Positions 1 to 7,708 of a stretch of 12,890 nucleotides of DNA are shown piece after piece (positions within the stretch are counted from its first letter, which is position 1; each line of letters opens with the position of its first letter). Source of the stretch: CAZMXI01 sp964570205 (GTDB lineage Bacteria; Planctomycetota; Phycisphaerae; Tepidisphaerales; Tepidisphaeraceae); the NCBI GenBank assembly GCA_964570205.1, contig CAZMXI010000144.1:1-12890 (forward strand). The letters run 5' to 3'. A program made the translations under genes and the position numbers. The notes beneath the pieces are model-generated. The model worked only from the letters and a program-made list of their open reading frames with translations, was not told the DNA's origin and searched no databases.

Positions 1-1721
1 GCCTGTCCCAACGTGTGAATCCCGAAAATTTCAGCATCGATCAGGAAGTCCGCGTCCGTCGACGATTGGTTCAATCCGTGGATCGCGAGAACATTCGTAC
101 CCGCCCCCTCTTGCAGAAGCCCCTCCGGAAGCACCACGTCGATCGTCTCATACACCAGCGACTGCGCATCAGGGTGGTCCGCTGTCGCCGTCGAGTTCCA
201 TGACAGGCTCGACGGCGCATTGCGCCGCGCAATCTCCACTCCATTCAGGAAGGCGACAAAGCCGTCGTCGTAGCGAATGTTCAGGCGCAGCGTATCGAAA
301 TCTGCCGGGTTGTCCACCTGTCGCAGCGGCATGCGGATGTACGCCGAGCCGTTCCGGTTGAACATCGAGCCTTCCAGGCTCGTTTTGATCTGCGGCGTGA
401 AGTCGGGTGGCGGCGTGCTGGAAGTCGTCTTGACGCTCCACCCCGGCAGCACCGCGTCGCTCAGCAGCATGAACGGTGAATTAACCCCCGGAGGCTCGCT
501 CTGTGCCGAATGCGTGCCCGATGCGACAGTCAGCTCGACATCGTCGCCGCCGCCATTCTCATAGAACACCAGCGTCAACGTCGTGCTCAGGCCTCCCGCA
601 GGAACCGTGAAGCTGGCCGACGTGTTGCCGTGCCCGCGGGGAATGGCGAACGCCAGCATATCGTTCTGCGTCGCCGCCCCCCCAGTGTTCTCGTTGTATC
701 GATTGGTGAACGTAACCCCTGGAATGACCAGCTTGAACCCGTCATCCGATCCCACATTCACCGACCACGTGCCGGCCGGTATGAACACATTGGCCGTGGC
801 CTTCAGCACGTACTCCTCGGTCGATTGCAGCCCGTTCGGCAACAGCGGATCGCCCGGATACGCGCCGTTGCCGTCGCCGAGGTTCACCGTCACATAGTCC
901 TTGGTCAGATCCGACTGCAGCGAGAAGCCCCCTGGCAGCGGCTGCTGCAACAGGCTCTCTGCCGAGGCCACTGTCGTGATGGCCCCGACCACATCCACCA
1001 TGCGCACCGTAAATCCTGAAATCTGTGGCGGCGCCACCTCCGTGTCGAAGCCGAATCCACCCTCGCCGACCGCCCAGCCGCTATCCGGGAACAACCGTTC
1101 TCTCCACGTGTCTCCCAGCGCGGCGCTCACGGGCACCATAAACCGCCCTTCATCGCCCCGCAGCAGCAGTGGCGTCAGCTCGTAATCCACCGCCATACCA
1201 TAGGAAATGTCCTGAAGCTGGTGCGGGAATGCCGGCTCATATTCCGAAATCACCGTCTCACCATCCGGCGCCACCAGGGCAAGATACTCCCCGTTGGCGG
1301 CATCCAGGGCGAAGTTCGCATATAGACCCGTGGGCTCGATGACAGGATCGTCGGCCGGCGCAAAAATGACCCGATAGCCCCCTGCCGGAATCTCCAGCTC
1401 CGGAATCTGCCACTTCGTCAGGTCATTAACGTCGTCCGTCAGATAGAATCCCCCCAGATTCACATCCTCGATCGTCGGATTGGCGATCTCAATCCAATCG
1501 GATGAACGCCCGTAATCGTCCACCAGCGTGCCATCATTCGATGCCATGAACTCGCTGATATACGGCAAGGCGGCCAACAGCATTCGCGGTTCCAACTGCT
1601 CGGCCCGCTCCATCCTCGCCCCTGAGCGGACAATTCCTCGGCAGGCTCGAGCCAACACCCGCCTGGCTCGATCATGACCAGATCGACCCGCCTCAAATCC
1701 CAAGACGCGCTTTCCCGTCAC
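1..1721 (-). CDS. LEPR-XLL / lamin-tail-domain exported protein (5' part, C-terminus cut by window edge)
   Basis: The reading frame is open to the left edge, so 573 codons of the N-terminal part are visible. With a GTG start at 1721, residues 43-49 read LEPRMLL, the LEPR-XLL signature found at the N-terminus of large surface or secreted planctomycete proteins. About 10 arginines precede it. Residues ~52-160 resemble a lamin-tail domain (ISEFMASNDG, DWIEIANP, then LGGFYLTDD). A beta-sandwich with SDDGF near 325 resembles PA14-like modules. A second one, with YDDGF near 484 and then VAFLNGVEIAR, is typical of lamin-tail/CotH-type planctomycete proteins. A CotH-like or autotransporter-like C-terminus may therefore lie outside the window; that is inference. 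The GTG at 1721 is chosen because GGAGG lies 5 nt upstream. ATG at 1613 (MERAEQLEPR) is the alternative: third-position GC rises only after it. The frame stays open back to an ATG at 2039, judged too long. The role is probably extracellular; no enzymatic motif is visible. Confidence 0.85.
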   Translation of the reverse strand, partial: MTGKRVLGFEAGRSGHDRARRVLARACRGIVRSGARMERAEQLEPRMLLAALPYISEFMASNDGTLVDDYGRSSDWIEIANPTIEDVNLGGFYLTDDVNDLTKWQIPELEIPAGGYRVIFAPADDPVIEPTGLYANFALDAANGEYLALVAPDGETVISEYEPAFPHQLQDISYGMAVDYELTPLLLRGDEGRFMVPVSAALGDTWRERLFPDSGWAVGEGGFGFDTEVAPPQISGFTVRMVDVVGAITTVASAESLLQQPLPGGFSLQSDLTKDYVTVNLGDGNGAYPGDPLLPNGLQSTEEYVLKATANVFIPAGTWSVNVGSDDGFKLVIPGVTFTNRYNENTGGAATQNDMLAFAIPRGHGNTSASFTVPAGGLSTTLTLVFYENGGGDDVELTVASGTHSAQSEPPGVNSPFMLLSDAVLPGWSVKTTSSTPPPDFTPQIKTSLEGSMFNRNGSAYIRMPLRQVDNPADFDTLRLNIRYDDGFVAFLNGVEIARRNAPSSLSWNSTATADHPDAQSLVYETIDVVLPEGLLQEGAGTNVLAIHGLNQSSTDADFLIDAEIFGIHTLGQ

Positions 1722-1726
1722 GGTAG

Positions 1727-1731
1727 CCTCC
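1727..1731 (-). promoter_or_regulatory. Shine-Dalgarno GGAGG deciding the GTG start at 1721
   Basis: On the minus strand GGAGG is followed by 5 nt and then GTG. This favours the GTG start at 1721 over the ATG at 1613, which has only a purine-rich run (AGGGGCGAGG) directly in front of it. Confidence 0.5.
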
Positions 1732-2067
1732 AAGCCAGCCTTCGAGCGATACTGCAAGGATGTGCGGCCCCCGCCTCTTGCGACGAATTCGACGCCCTCG
1801 CTCAACGACTGATTAGATAGACACGTATCTACGCGGTTAACTCGGCCCTCGTCAATCTGAACAATGCCAGACCCAATCGCCTGCGTCAAGCCAAAACCCA
1901 GCGTCAGACTCAGTTTAACGCCCGATCCGTGCCACCTATCTGCTCTGGCTCCTTGTGTTCGGCTCCTCCGGTTGTGCGAGCCAGGCAAGACAGGCAACTT
2001 CTCCGGCTGGCCTCCTGCAACCGCCCCGGATATACACATATGCTAACTCGCACGGCGAAGGCACTTT
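1732..2067. other. Divergent intergenic region, no supported gene
   Basis: About 335 bp between the LEPR-XLL gene and the GH43-like gene. The minus frame of the LEPR-XLL gene stays open here back to 2039, and a short plus-strand frame at 1674-1820 exists. Neither has coding-like third-base composition or a recognisable product. TATACA at 2031-2036 could be a -10 element for the plus-strand gene, but no convincing -35 box sits upstream. I see no repeats or RNA structure here. Confidence 0.5.
1826..1855 (-). promoter_or_regulatory. Candidate sigma70-like promoter for the LEPR-XLL gene
   Basis: The minus strand shows TTGACG (1855-1850), an 18-nt spacer and TAGATA (1831-1826). The -35 box matches 5 of 6 consensus bases but the -10 box only 3 of 6. 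Predicted transcription would start about 100 nt upstream of the GTG. The call is weak and rests on spacing and the -35 match. Confidence 0.3.
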
Positions 2068-3693
2068 ATGGCACACTCGCGATCTACGACACTCATCTTC
2101 CTCCTGCTGGTTGCCCTGGCATCGGTCTCTGACGCTGGCGAGCCGGCCACCCGACCGACGCCCTTTGATCTGACCTTTCATCGAAAGTCCGTCCGACGTT
2201 TCATCTTCAGCAACAATATCCCGCTGGCCCGGCTGGTGCCGTCGGAGGTCGTTGCTCTCGATCTCATGCACCCGAGCCAGGGGCAGCCTGCTGCCGACTA
2301 TGCCCTCAACGATGGATTCCTCGAAATCACCAGTCCAAACCGGAATGCCGATTCGGCCATCTATGTGGGGGGCGTTACCCCGTTCGCCGCCTACCGGATC
2401 GTTGTACAGGCCATTTTCGCCCCTGCGCCGGTTGAGATTGCCTTTGAGTTTGCGACGCTGGATCGCAAGAACGGCGTTGTTGTGGCCGTGAAATGCCCCG
2501 CCGACCGGGATTCCGCCTCGCTTCGTGTCCTGCGCGAGGGCAAGACAGTTCGCGAAGTGCCCCTGTATGCCGGCCCCGCACCCAAGCCCCCCTACGCCTT
2601 GACCCTTCAACTGGCCGGAGGCACGGTTGCCCTTTTTGCCACGAAGGATGGCAGAACAACCTACCTTGGTCATGTTCTTGATGACCGGCATTTCGCCGAC
2701 CTCCTGGACTTCCGCGATCGGAAGGTCGCCGCCGACAGCACCTTCAACGTCGCCACTCGACTGCCAGCCGGCGGCAGACTTGTCCTTCAGGGCGCCGAGT
2801 CCTTTCTGTCCGCCGGCGTTGGTCAGGCCGACATCCGCTTGATCACACATAAAGACGGTGCGCCTTTCATCGAAGACAACCGCCTTTGGTTCACGTTCAG
2901 TTGCCGGGGCTTGGGCATCTCCAGCTCTTGCCAGGGGGTGCTGAGCCTGGACCCCTCCGTCTTTGACCCCAGACTCGAAGGCGTGATCCTGTATGACCGC
3001 GAGGACGGCCTGCTGCGCAACGACTACAGCTCGCATCTGTTCTACGACGACGATGCCAGAGAGTGGCGTGCTTTCAACTGCTTCTTCTCAATCGGTGGCC
3101 GCGGCCCAAGCGGCATGGGCGTGGCATCATCAAAGAAAGACCCCCGCCGGGGCCTGTCGATCATGAAAGAACGCGTCTTCATCGGCATCGACGGTCAGCA
3201 TGAAGACCCTTGCATCATCTACGACGCAAACGCCCACAAGTGGCGGTTGCTGACCACCCGCCTGCAGGGCATGCGTGCCATGATGTTTGAGGCGGACGCC
3301 TGGGATGGCCCCTACACGCGCCTGGCGGGACCGGTGGACCGCAATTCGACCGGCACCCTGATCCAGAAGATAGGCGACCATCGATATGTCTTCTCCGGCA
3401 GCAGCGACAATGCCGTATACGTCTACTCCTATCCCGATCTCAAGCCGCTCGGCCATTTGAAGATGGATCTGCCCCCCTTCACGAAGACCAGCGGCGGGCG
3501 AGTCTGGCCGAACGTCTTCCCGCTGCCGCCTGGATTCCCCTCTCGTTACATGGCGATGATGATGGACCGCCCCAACTTCCCCGGCGTCAAGGGCTCCAAC
3601 TGGAGCTACGGCGCCCTTTACCTGTACGAGGCATGGACGCCGGACATCAGCAACGACGAATACGAATTCCCCTGGCCGCGAATGGTGAAATGA
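2068..3693 (+). CDS. Secreted GH43-like five-bladed beta-propeller protein
   Basis: 541 aa. The ATG is preceded by GAAGG at a spacing of 6. Residues 1-23 form a signal peptide (Arg/His n-region, hydrophobic LIFLLLVALASV, likely cut after SDA). Residues ~28-255 look like a beta-rich jelly-roll-type domain. From ~265 onward the pattern fits the GH32/43/62/68/117 five-bladed propeller superfamily: EDNRLWFTF with acidic pair 269-270, HLFYDDDAREWRAF, GQHEDPCIIYD with acidic pair 379-380, DAWDGPYTRL, and a blade with YVYSYPDLKPLG. The acidic residues sit where GH43 enzymes carry catalytic Asp/Glu, but I cannot assign them with certainty. Likely role: extracytoplasmic glycoside hydrolase or glycan-binding propeller, substrate unknown. 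It is transcribed alone, divergent from the LEPR-XLL gene and convergent with the PQQ-propeller gene. Confidence 0.8.
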   Translation: MAHSRSTTLIFLLLVALASVSDAGEPATRPTPFDLTFHRKSVRRFIFSNNIPLARLVPSEVVALDLMHPSQGQPAADYALNDGFLEITSPNRNADSAIYVGGVTPFAAYRIVVQAIFAPAPVEIAFEFATLDRKNGVVVAVKCPADRDSASLRVLREGKTVREVPLYAGPAPKPPYALTLQLAGGTVALFATKDGRTTYLGHVLDDRHFADLLDFRDRKVAADSTFNVATRLPAGGRLVLQGAESFLSAGVGQADIRLITHKDGAPFIEDNRLWFTFSCRGLGISSSCQGVLSLDPSVFDPRLEGVILYDREDGLLRNDYSSHLFYDDDAREWRAFNCFFSIGGRGPSGMGVASSKKDPRRGLSIMKERVFIGIDGQHEDPCIIYDANAHKWRLLTTRLQGMRAMMFEADAWDGPYTRLAGPVDRNSTGTLIQKIGDHRYVFSGSSDNAVYVYSYPDLKPLGHLKMDLPPFTKTSGGRVWPNVFPLPPGFPSRYMAMMMDRPNFPGVKGSNWSYGALYLYEAWTPDISNDEYEFPWPRMVK

Positions 3694-3707
3694 TGCCACT
3701 CGCGGCC
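3674..3707. terminator. Hairpin at the convergent 3' ends, possible bidirectional terminator
   Basis: GGCCGCGA (3674-3681) and TCGCGGCC (3700-3707) are perfect 8-bp inverted arms with an 18-nt loop. One G-U and one further C-G pair can extend the stem. It spans the stop codon of the GH43-like gene and ends 11 bp before the stop of the convergent PQQ gene. There is no T-tract on either side, so it is not a classic intrinsic terminator. Confidence 0.35.
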
Positions 3708-3717
3708 GGAGCGACGC

Positions 3718-5004
3718 CTACTTGCCGGACATATCCAGGCACACAGCTTCCTTGTCGCTGCGGGCATACATGCGACCGTTGGCGAATGCCAGCATGTTCC
3801 AGCACTTCTTAGGCAACACGGGCGTGCGCGAGATTTCCTTGTAACCGTCCGGAGATGGATCAATCACGACAAGCTGCCCATCCTCCGTCAGCGCAACCAG
3901 CTTCCCGTCGATCAGCATGACCTCGCCCTGCCCGAATCCCGGCTTCGCCCACAATTCCTTGCCCGTCGCCAGTTCGATGCACCGCAGCGGCCCCGTAAAG
4001 AACTCCTTGAAGCAATAGTTCCCGTACAGGTGCCCATCCTTATGCACCGGCGTCGACCAGTGATTGATGTTCTTGTTCGGCGTCCGCCAGATCTGCGTCG
4101 CCTTGAACGCATCCCCGTCCTTCGTGATCTTCACCGCGCCCGCCCCCACGTTGTATCCCGCCGAGCAGTACACCACGTCGCCCGCGATGACCGGCGATGC
4201 GGCCGTCGATACGCTGAACGGAAACGCGTACCGCCATAACTCCTTGCCCGTCCCCGCCTCTACCGATACCAGGCCCGACTGCGCAAAGAAGATGATCTGC
4301 CTCACGCCATGGATCGTCGCCGGGCTCGCCGTGGCGTGCGTCACCTTCTCGTCGCCGCCCTTCCAGGCCACCTTGCCGGTCTTCTTGTCGAACGCCATGA
4401 ACGCGCTGCCCGGCCCACCGCCGGCCACGATCACCAGGTTCCCCTCCACGATCGGCGACATCGCATTGCCCCACTCGCGAATGCCGCCCGTGCGAACCTG
4501 CCCCCCGAATTCGCTCGCCAAGTCATGCTGCCACAACACCTTGCCGTCGGCCGCGTTGACCGCCACCAGGTTGAACCACGTGCCAAACGCGTAAACCACC
4601 CCATCCGACACCGCCGGCGTCGTCCGCGGGCCGTTGCCGCCGTTGCGCTCGAAGATCGTCTTGCCCAGCCTGACTTCCCAGACCTCTTTGCCGTTGGCCG
4701 CGTTCAACGCGATGCACGATTCCTGCCGATCGCGCTCGACCATGAGATAGCACCGGTCTCCGACAACGGCGAAGGCGCCGAATGCCTCTCCAACCGGCTT
4801 GCGCCAGACGACCTTCGGCGTGGTGGCGCCGAGCGTCTCGGTGGAAATCTGATCGTGGGATGGTCCGCGGTAGCTGGGCCAGTCGGCCGCAGGGGCGAGA
4901 GAGCCCGCCAAGCCAGCAAGCAGGGCCGCTCCCGCAACCAGCAGGTGAACGGTCCGACGTAACCGAAGGGCGGGATTCCCAGTTGGGTGCGACATGCGCA
5001 TCAT
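3718..5004 (-). CDS. Secreted PQQ-like beta-propeller repeat protein (BamB-like fold)
   Basis: 428 aa. The start is the first of two adjacent ATGs, with AGGAG 8 nt upstream. Residues 1-39 form a signal peptide (RLRR, then hydrophobic LLVAGAALLAGLAGSL, cut near APA). WPSYRGP follows directly, typical of the mature N-terminus of planctomycete PQQ-propeller proteins. At least five PQQ-like repeat ends are visible: ALNAANGKEVWE, AVNAADGKVLWQ, AFDKKTGKVAWK, SVEAGTGKELWR and CIELATGKELWA. The fold matches BamB and quinoprotein dehydrogenases. The length is much shorter than true PQQ alcohol dehydrogenases (about 570-600 aa), and I see no adjacent-cysteine pair, haem motif or cofactor-site signature. 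A periplasmic scaffold or binding role is more likely than PQQ catalysis. The gene is monocistronic, convergent with the GH43-like gene and divergent from the lipoprotein gene. Confidence 0.9.
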   Translation of the reverse strand: MMRMSHPTGNPALRLRRTVHLLVAGAALLAGLAGSLAPAADWPSYRGPSHDQISTETLGATTPKVVWRKPVGEAFGAFAVVGDRCYLMVERDRQESCIALNAANGKEVWEVRLGKTIFERNGGNGPRTTPAVSDGVVYAFGTWFNLVAVNAADGKVLWQHDLASEFGGQVRTGGIREWGNAMSPIVEGNLVIVAGGGPGSAFMAFDKKTGKVAWKGGDEKVTHATASPATIHGVRQIIFFAQSGLVSVEAGTGKELWRYAFPFSVSTAASPVIAGDVVYCSAGYNVGAGAVKITKDGDAFKATQIWRTPNKNINHWSTPVHKDGHLYGNYCFKEFFTGPLRCIELATGKELWAKPGFGQGEVMLIDGKLVALTEDGQLVVIDPSPDGYKEISRTPVLPKKCWNMLAFANGRMYARSDKEAVCLDMSGK

Positions 5005-5061
5005 CTACACAACTCCTGTGTTTCAAGAGGAACGACCACCCGCATTCGGGCAGGCGACGGC

Positions 5062-5089
5062 ACTATATCGGCCGATTCGATCGGGTCAC
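5062..5089 (-). promoter_or_regulatory. Candidate promoter of the PQQ-propeller gene
   Basis: On the minus strand GTGACC (5089-5084), a 16-nt spacer and TATAGT (5067-5062) match 4 of 6 and 5 of 6 sigma70 consensus bases. Transcription would begin near 5055, about 50 nt before the ATG. A perfect 10-bp palindrome, ATCGGCCGAT (5067-5076), abuts the -10 box inside the spacer and could be an operator. Confidence 0.4.
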
Positions 5090-5396
5090 GACCGAAGCAA
5101 ATCAACCGCGTCCGCGTTCTCTTACCACCATGGGTGGCTGCCGTTGGATGGGATCCGACGGGAGGCCAGTTCGCGATTCCACAACGCGACCGGCCGCGGA
5201 GTTGCTCCATCCATGCGTCAACCGGAGGAGGATCGGTCCGATGGACATACGGCCTTGGCTGACCGGCCGCTGCGGATTTGGGGGCAGGCACGGCGATAGA
5301 TTTGCGCAATCCCCTTGCACGACCGATTGCCGATCTGATAAGTATGTATTATATGCGGCCCCGATTGGATGTCGGGGCATGGAGGCTAATCCAAGG
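5090..5396. other. Divergent intergenic region upstream of the lipoprotein gene
   Basis: About 300 bp without a supported gene; overlapping short frames on both strands show no recognisable product. Close to the lipoprotein start the sequence turns AT-rich. TTGCAC (5315-5320), 16 nt, then GATAAG (5337-5342), or the nearby TATTAT (5347-5352), may be its promoter. Both candidates are weak. Confidence 0.3.
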
Positions 5397-6545
5397 ATGG
5401 AGCATGTCATGCCGCGTTGCCTCGCACTGATTCTCGGCCTTCCACTGGCGTTGTGCGGCTGCGCCACACCTTCGCAGAAATCCAATCCGGCGGTTCCACA
5501 AGCCGCCCGGCTGGCAGGCGAAGTGCCGGCGACCCAGCCTGTCGCAAAGATCGATCCGGCTCAGGCATGGGCGGCGAAGACTGCCGAGTGGGTTCAGACG
5601 ATGCAGCCGCATCTGGAACGACGTAACACGCCAACCACGATGCCAGCCGTCGAATCGCCGGCCAACTTGGCGCAGATGCCGCGTCTGCCCGACGTCAAGT
5701 GGCCGGACCCGGGCGAGTACCAGTTCACCCTCGGCGAGCCACAGGATCGCAGCAAAGCCCATCCGGCGCCCATCGCCCCAACCCCCACCGCGACGCGGCC
5801 GCTGACTCCGCCGGAGAAAGTGGCGACGCAGACAGTCGTCGCCGTACCCGAGCCGCTGGAAGCTCGGGTCGCAAAACAGGTGAGAGACTACCCGCAGGAT
5901 CTGCCAGCGCAGATTGACTATCAGCTTGTGCAGTTGCTGATGGGCAGGCGAGTGCCCGAGATGGCCGCAATCTCCGGACTTCCCGGCGAGGACCGCGAAC
6001 TGGTGGCCGCACTGATGGACGCCATGGCGAACCTGCGAACCACGGCGGCCAACGATAGCGTGCGTTCGAAAAGGGTTCAGCCTCTGATCGAACTGGCTGA
6101 CCGGCTTCGGAGCCAGGGGAGTTTCCGGATTTCAACGCTGGTTCTGTGCCATGGAATGCGGGGCTATGGAGACTACGAGCCGCTGCCCTCGACGAGTTTG
6201 GTGGCGGGCAGGGAGCACGGCGTGGTGATCTACTGCGAGCTTGAGAATTTCAGTTCGCGGTTGAACGACAAGAAGCAGTGGGAGACTTCGCTGACCCAGC
6301 AGAGTGTCATCTACAACGAAACTGGACAGCGCGTGGCGACGCTCGGCAAGCCATGTCATAGCACGGACACCTGCCGAAACCGGCGGAGGGACTTCGCCCT
6401 GGGTTCGGTGGCGACAATCCCGAAGATCCTTGCGCCCGGGCGGTACTTCCTGAAAGTGACGATTACGGACGAGCAGTCGAACCAGGTCGCAGAGGCGTCC
6501 GTGGGAATCCAACTGGTGGCGGGAGTGGCAGGTGGCGTAAGGTAA
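5397..6545 (+). CDS. Lipoprotein of unknown function with Pro-rich linker and conserved-looking C-terminal domain
   Basis: 382 aa from ATG 5397, which has GGAGG 11 nt upstream. In-frame ATGs at 5379 and 5409 are alternatives; all keep the signal. The N-terminus is MPRCLALILGLPLALCGC: a lipobox ending LCGC, with C22 as lipidated residue and Ala at +2, so probably membrane-anchored. Residues ~23-165 are Pro/Ala/Thr-rich and look like a flexible linker. Residues ~165-235 look helical (LVAALMDAMANLRT, VQPLIELADRLRSQG). Residues ~240-375 form a compact beta-rich domain with STLVLCHGMRGYGDYEPL, GVVIYCELENFSSR, WETSLTQQSVIYNETGQ and APGRYFLKVTITDEQ. That layout suggests an Ig-like or C2-like sandwich, and it resembles hypothetical proteins I associate with planctomycetes. 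I cannot name a function. It stands alone, 115 bp ahead of the oxidoreductase gene. Confidence 0.8.
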   Translation: MEHVMPRCLALILGLPLALCGCATPSQKSNPAVPQAARLAGEVPATQPVAKIDPAQAWAAKTAEWVQTMQPHLERRNTPTTMPAVESPANLAQMPRLPDVKWPDPGEYQFTLGEPQDRSKAHPAPIAPTPTATRPLTPPEKVATQTVVAVPEPLEARVAKQVRDYPQDLPAQIDYQLVQLLMGRRVPEMAAISGLPGEDRELVAALMDAMANLRTTAANDSVRSKRVQPLIELADRLRSQGSFRISTLVLCHGMRGYGDYEPLPSTSLVAGREHGVVIYCELENFSSRLNDKKQWETSLTQQSVIYNETGQRVATLGKPCHSTDTCRNRRRDFALGSVATIPKILAPGRYFLKVTITDEQSNQVAEASVGIQLVAGVAGGVR

Positions 6546-6592
6546 GGCCTCGGCCGTCCGCCACGATTCGCAAATGATGGGGAACGGTTCGG

Positions 6593-6618
6593 GGCGCCAC
6601 AAGGGGGCGGTGTGCGCC
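6593..6618 (+). terminator. Hairpin between the lipoprotein and oxidoreductase genes
   Basis: GGCGCCAC (6593-6600) and GTGTGCGCC (6610-6618) pair over 8 bp with one bulged T and a 9-nt loop, 48 nt after the lipoprotein stop. No T-run follows, so termination is uncertain. It might separate the lipoprotein transcript from the downstream pair. Confidence 0.25.
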
Positions 6619-6660
6619 ATCTCCCGCTCAATCTGCTATCCTCACGGTCAGGAGGCTCAC

Positions 6661-7689
6661 ATGGCCCAAACGCTTCGCTGGGGGATACTCGGCACCGGGA
6701 ACATCGCCCGCCAGTTTTGCACTGGCGTCAGTGCCTCCCGATGCGGCAAGCTCGCCTGCGTCGGCTCACGTTCGGCTGATTCGGCCAGCACCTTTGCTTC
6801 CGCATTTCGCATCCCAACGGCATTTGGCTCATACGAACAGGTCCTCTCCGCATCCGATATCGACGCCGTCTACGTCAGCCTCCCCAACTCCCTGCACCGC
6901 GAGTGGACTATCAAAGCACTGCGCGCCGGCAAGCACGTCCTCTGCGAGAAACCCTTCGCCGCCGACGCCAACGAGGCCCATGAGATGCTGGACGTCGCCA
7001 ACAGCACTGGCCGAGTGCTGATTGAGGCGTTCATGTATCGCACTCACCCCCTGACCCACGCCTGGTTGCAGCAGGTCCGCCGGAACGCTGTCGGCCGCGT
7101 GAGGATTATTCGTAGCAGCTTCTGCTTCCGCACCACACGCATCGGCGGCAACATCCGCTTCGATCCCGCTCTGGCCGGGGGAGCCCTGATGGATATCGGA
7201 TGCTATTGCATCGATTTCTCCCGCTTGGTGGCGGGGCAAGACCCCACCGAAGTCCGAGCTTTCGCCCATCTTCACGAAACTGGCGTCGACGATGCCACCG
7301 TTGGCATTCTGCGATTCCCCGGCAACATGGTCGCCAGCTTCACCTGCGGCATGAGCGTTCAGGCAGACAACGCCGCCCATATATGCGGCGAAGAGGGGTT
7401 CATCGAAATCCCTATCCCATGGAAGCCACCGGCCAGCCAGGCCGCCTATAGGGTCGGCCGCTCGACCCCGCCTCGTATGGATCAAGCCAACTTCGCCGCC
7501 CCACCACCACCGCTACAAACGTACCAAGTTGATGCGAATTCCGACCTGTATGCCCTGGAATCCGACGCCTTTGCCGCTACGGTTCTACACGGTGCCGATC
7601 CTTTCATGACGCCTGCAGATACCCTGGCTAACATGCGCATCCTCGACGAGATGCGTCGACAGATCGGCTTATTCCCTATCGGCAAGTAG
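6661..7689 (+). CDS. Gfo/Idh/MocA family NAD(P)-dependent oxidoreductase
   Basis: 342 aa, the usual size for the family. The ATG at 6661 is chosen over an upstream in-frame ATG (6574) because AGGAGG sits 5 nt before it and the Rossmann strand starts at once. Residues 6-16 read RWGILGTGNIA, the dinucleotide-binding glycine motif. VYVSLPNSLH follows at ~75, and EKP at 96-98 carries the conserved lysine. EAFMYRTHP (~124) and GGALMDIGCYCID (~173-185) are signatures of the subgroup that includes dihydrodiol dehydrogenase and glucose-fructose oxidoreductase-like enzymes. D178 and Y182 lie in the usual active-site helix. There is no signal peptide, so it is cytoplasmic. The substrate is probably a sugar or cyclitol derivative but cannot be read from sequence. 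The hydrolase gene follows within about 20 bp, so the two are probably co-transcribed. Confidence 0.92.
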   Translation: MAQTLRWGILGTGNIARQFCTGVSASRCGKLACVGSRSADSASTFASAFRIPTAFGSYEQVLSASDIDAVYVSLPNSLHREWTIKALRAGKHVLCEKPFAADANEAHEMLDVANSTGRVLIEAFMYRTHPLTHAWLQQVRRNAVGRVRIIRSSFCFRTTRIGGNIRFDPALAGGALMDIGCYCIDFSRLVAGQDPTEVRAFAHLHETGVDDATVGILRFPGNMVASFTCGMSVQADNAAHICGEEGFIEIPIPWKPPASQAAYRVGRSTPPRMDQANFAAPPPPLQTYQVDANSDLYALESDAFAATVLHGADPFMTPADTLANMRILDEMRRQIGLFPIGK

Positions 7690-7708
7690 TACAATGAGAT
7701 GCAGCACT

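Noticed and set aside
1674..1820. Small plus-strand ORF of 48 codons (MTRSTRLKSQ... ending LAQRLIR).
   Set aside because: It has no Shine-Dalgarno, lies antisense to the LEPR-XLL leader, has mixed codon use, and matches no recognised product.
1919..1990. Plus-strand stretch reading YLLWLLVFGSSGCASQ, like a lipoprotein signal peptide.
   Set aside because: A stop lies just upstream (1916-1918) with no ATG before the hydrophobic part, the frame ends at 2173, and it is not in frame with the GH43-like gene that has its own signal peptide.
4782..5396. 205-codon extension of the lipoprotein frame into the PQQ gene.
   Set aside because: It overlaps the opposite gene and would bury the lipoprotein signal sequence.
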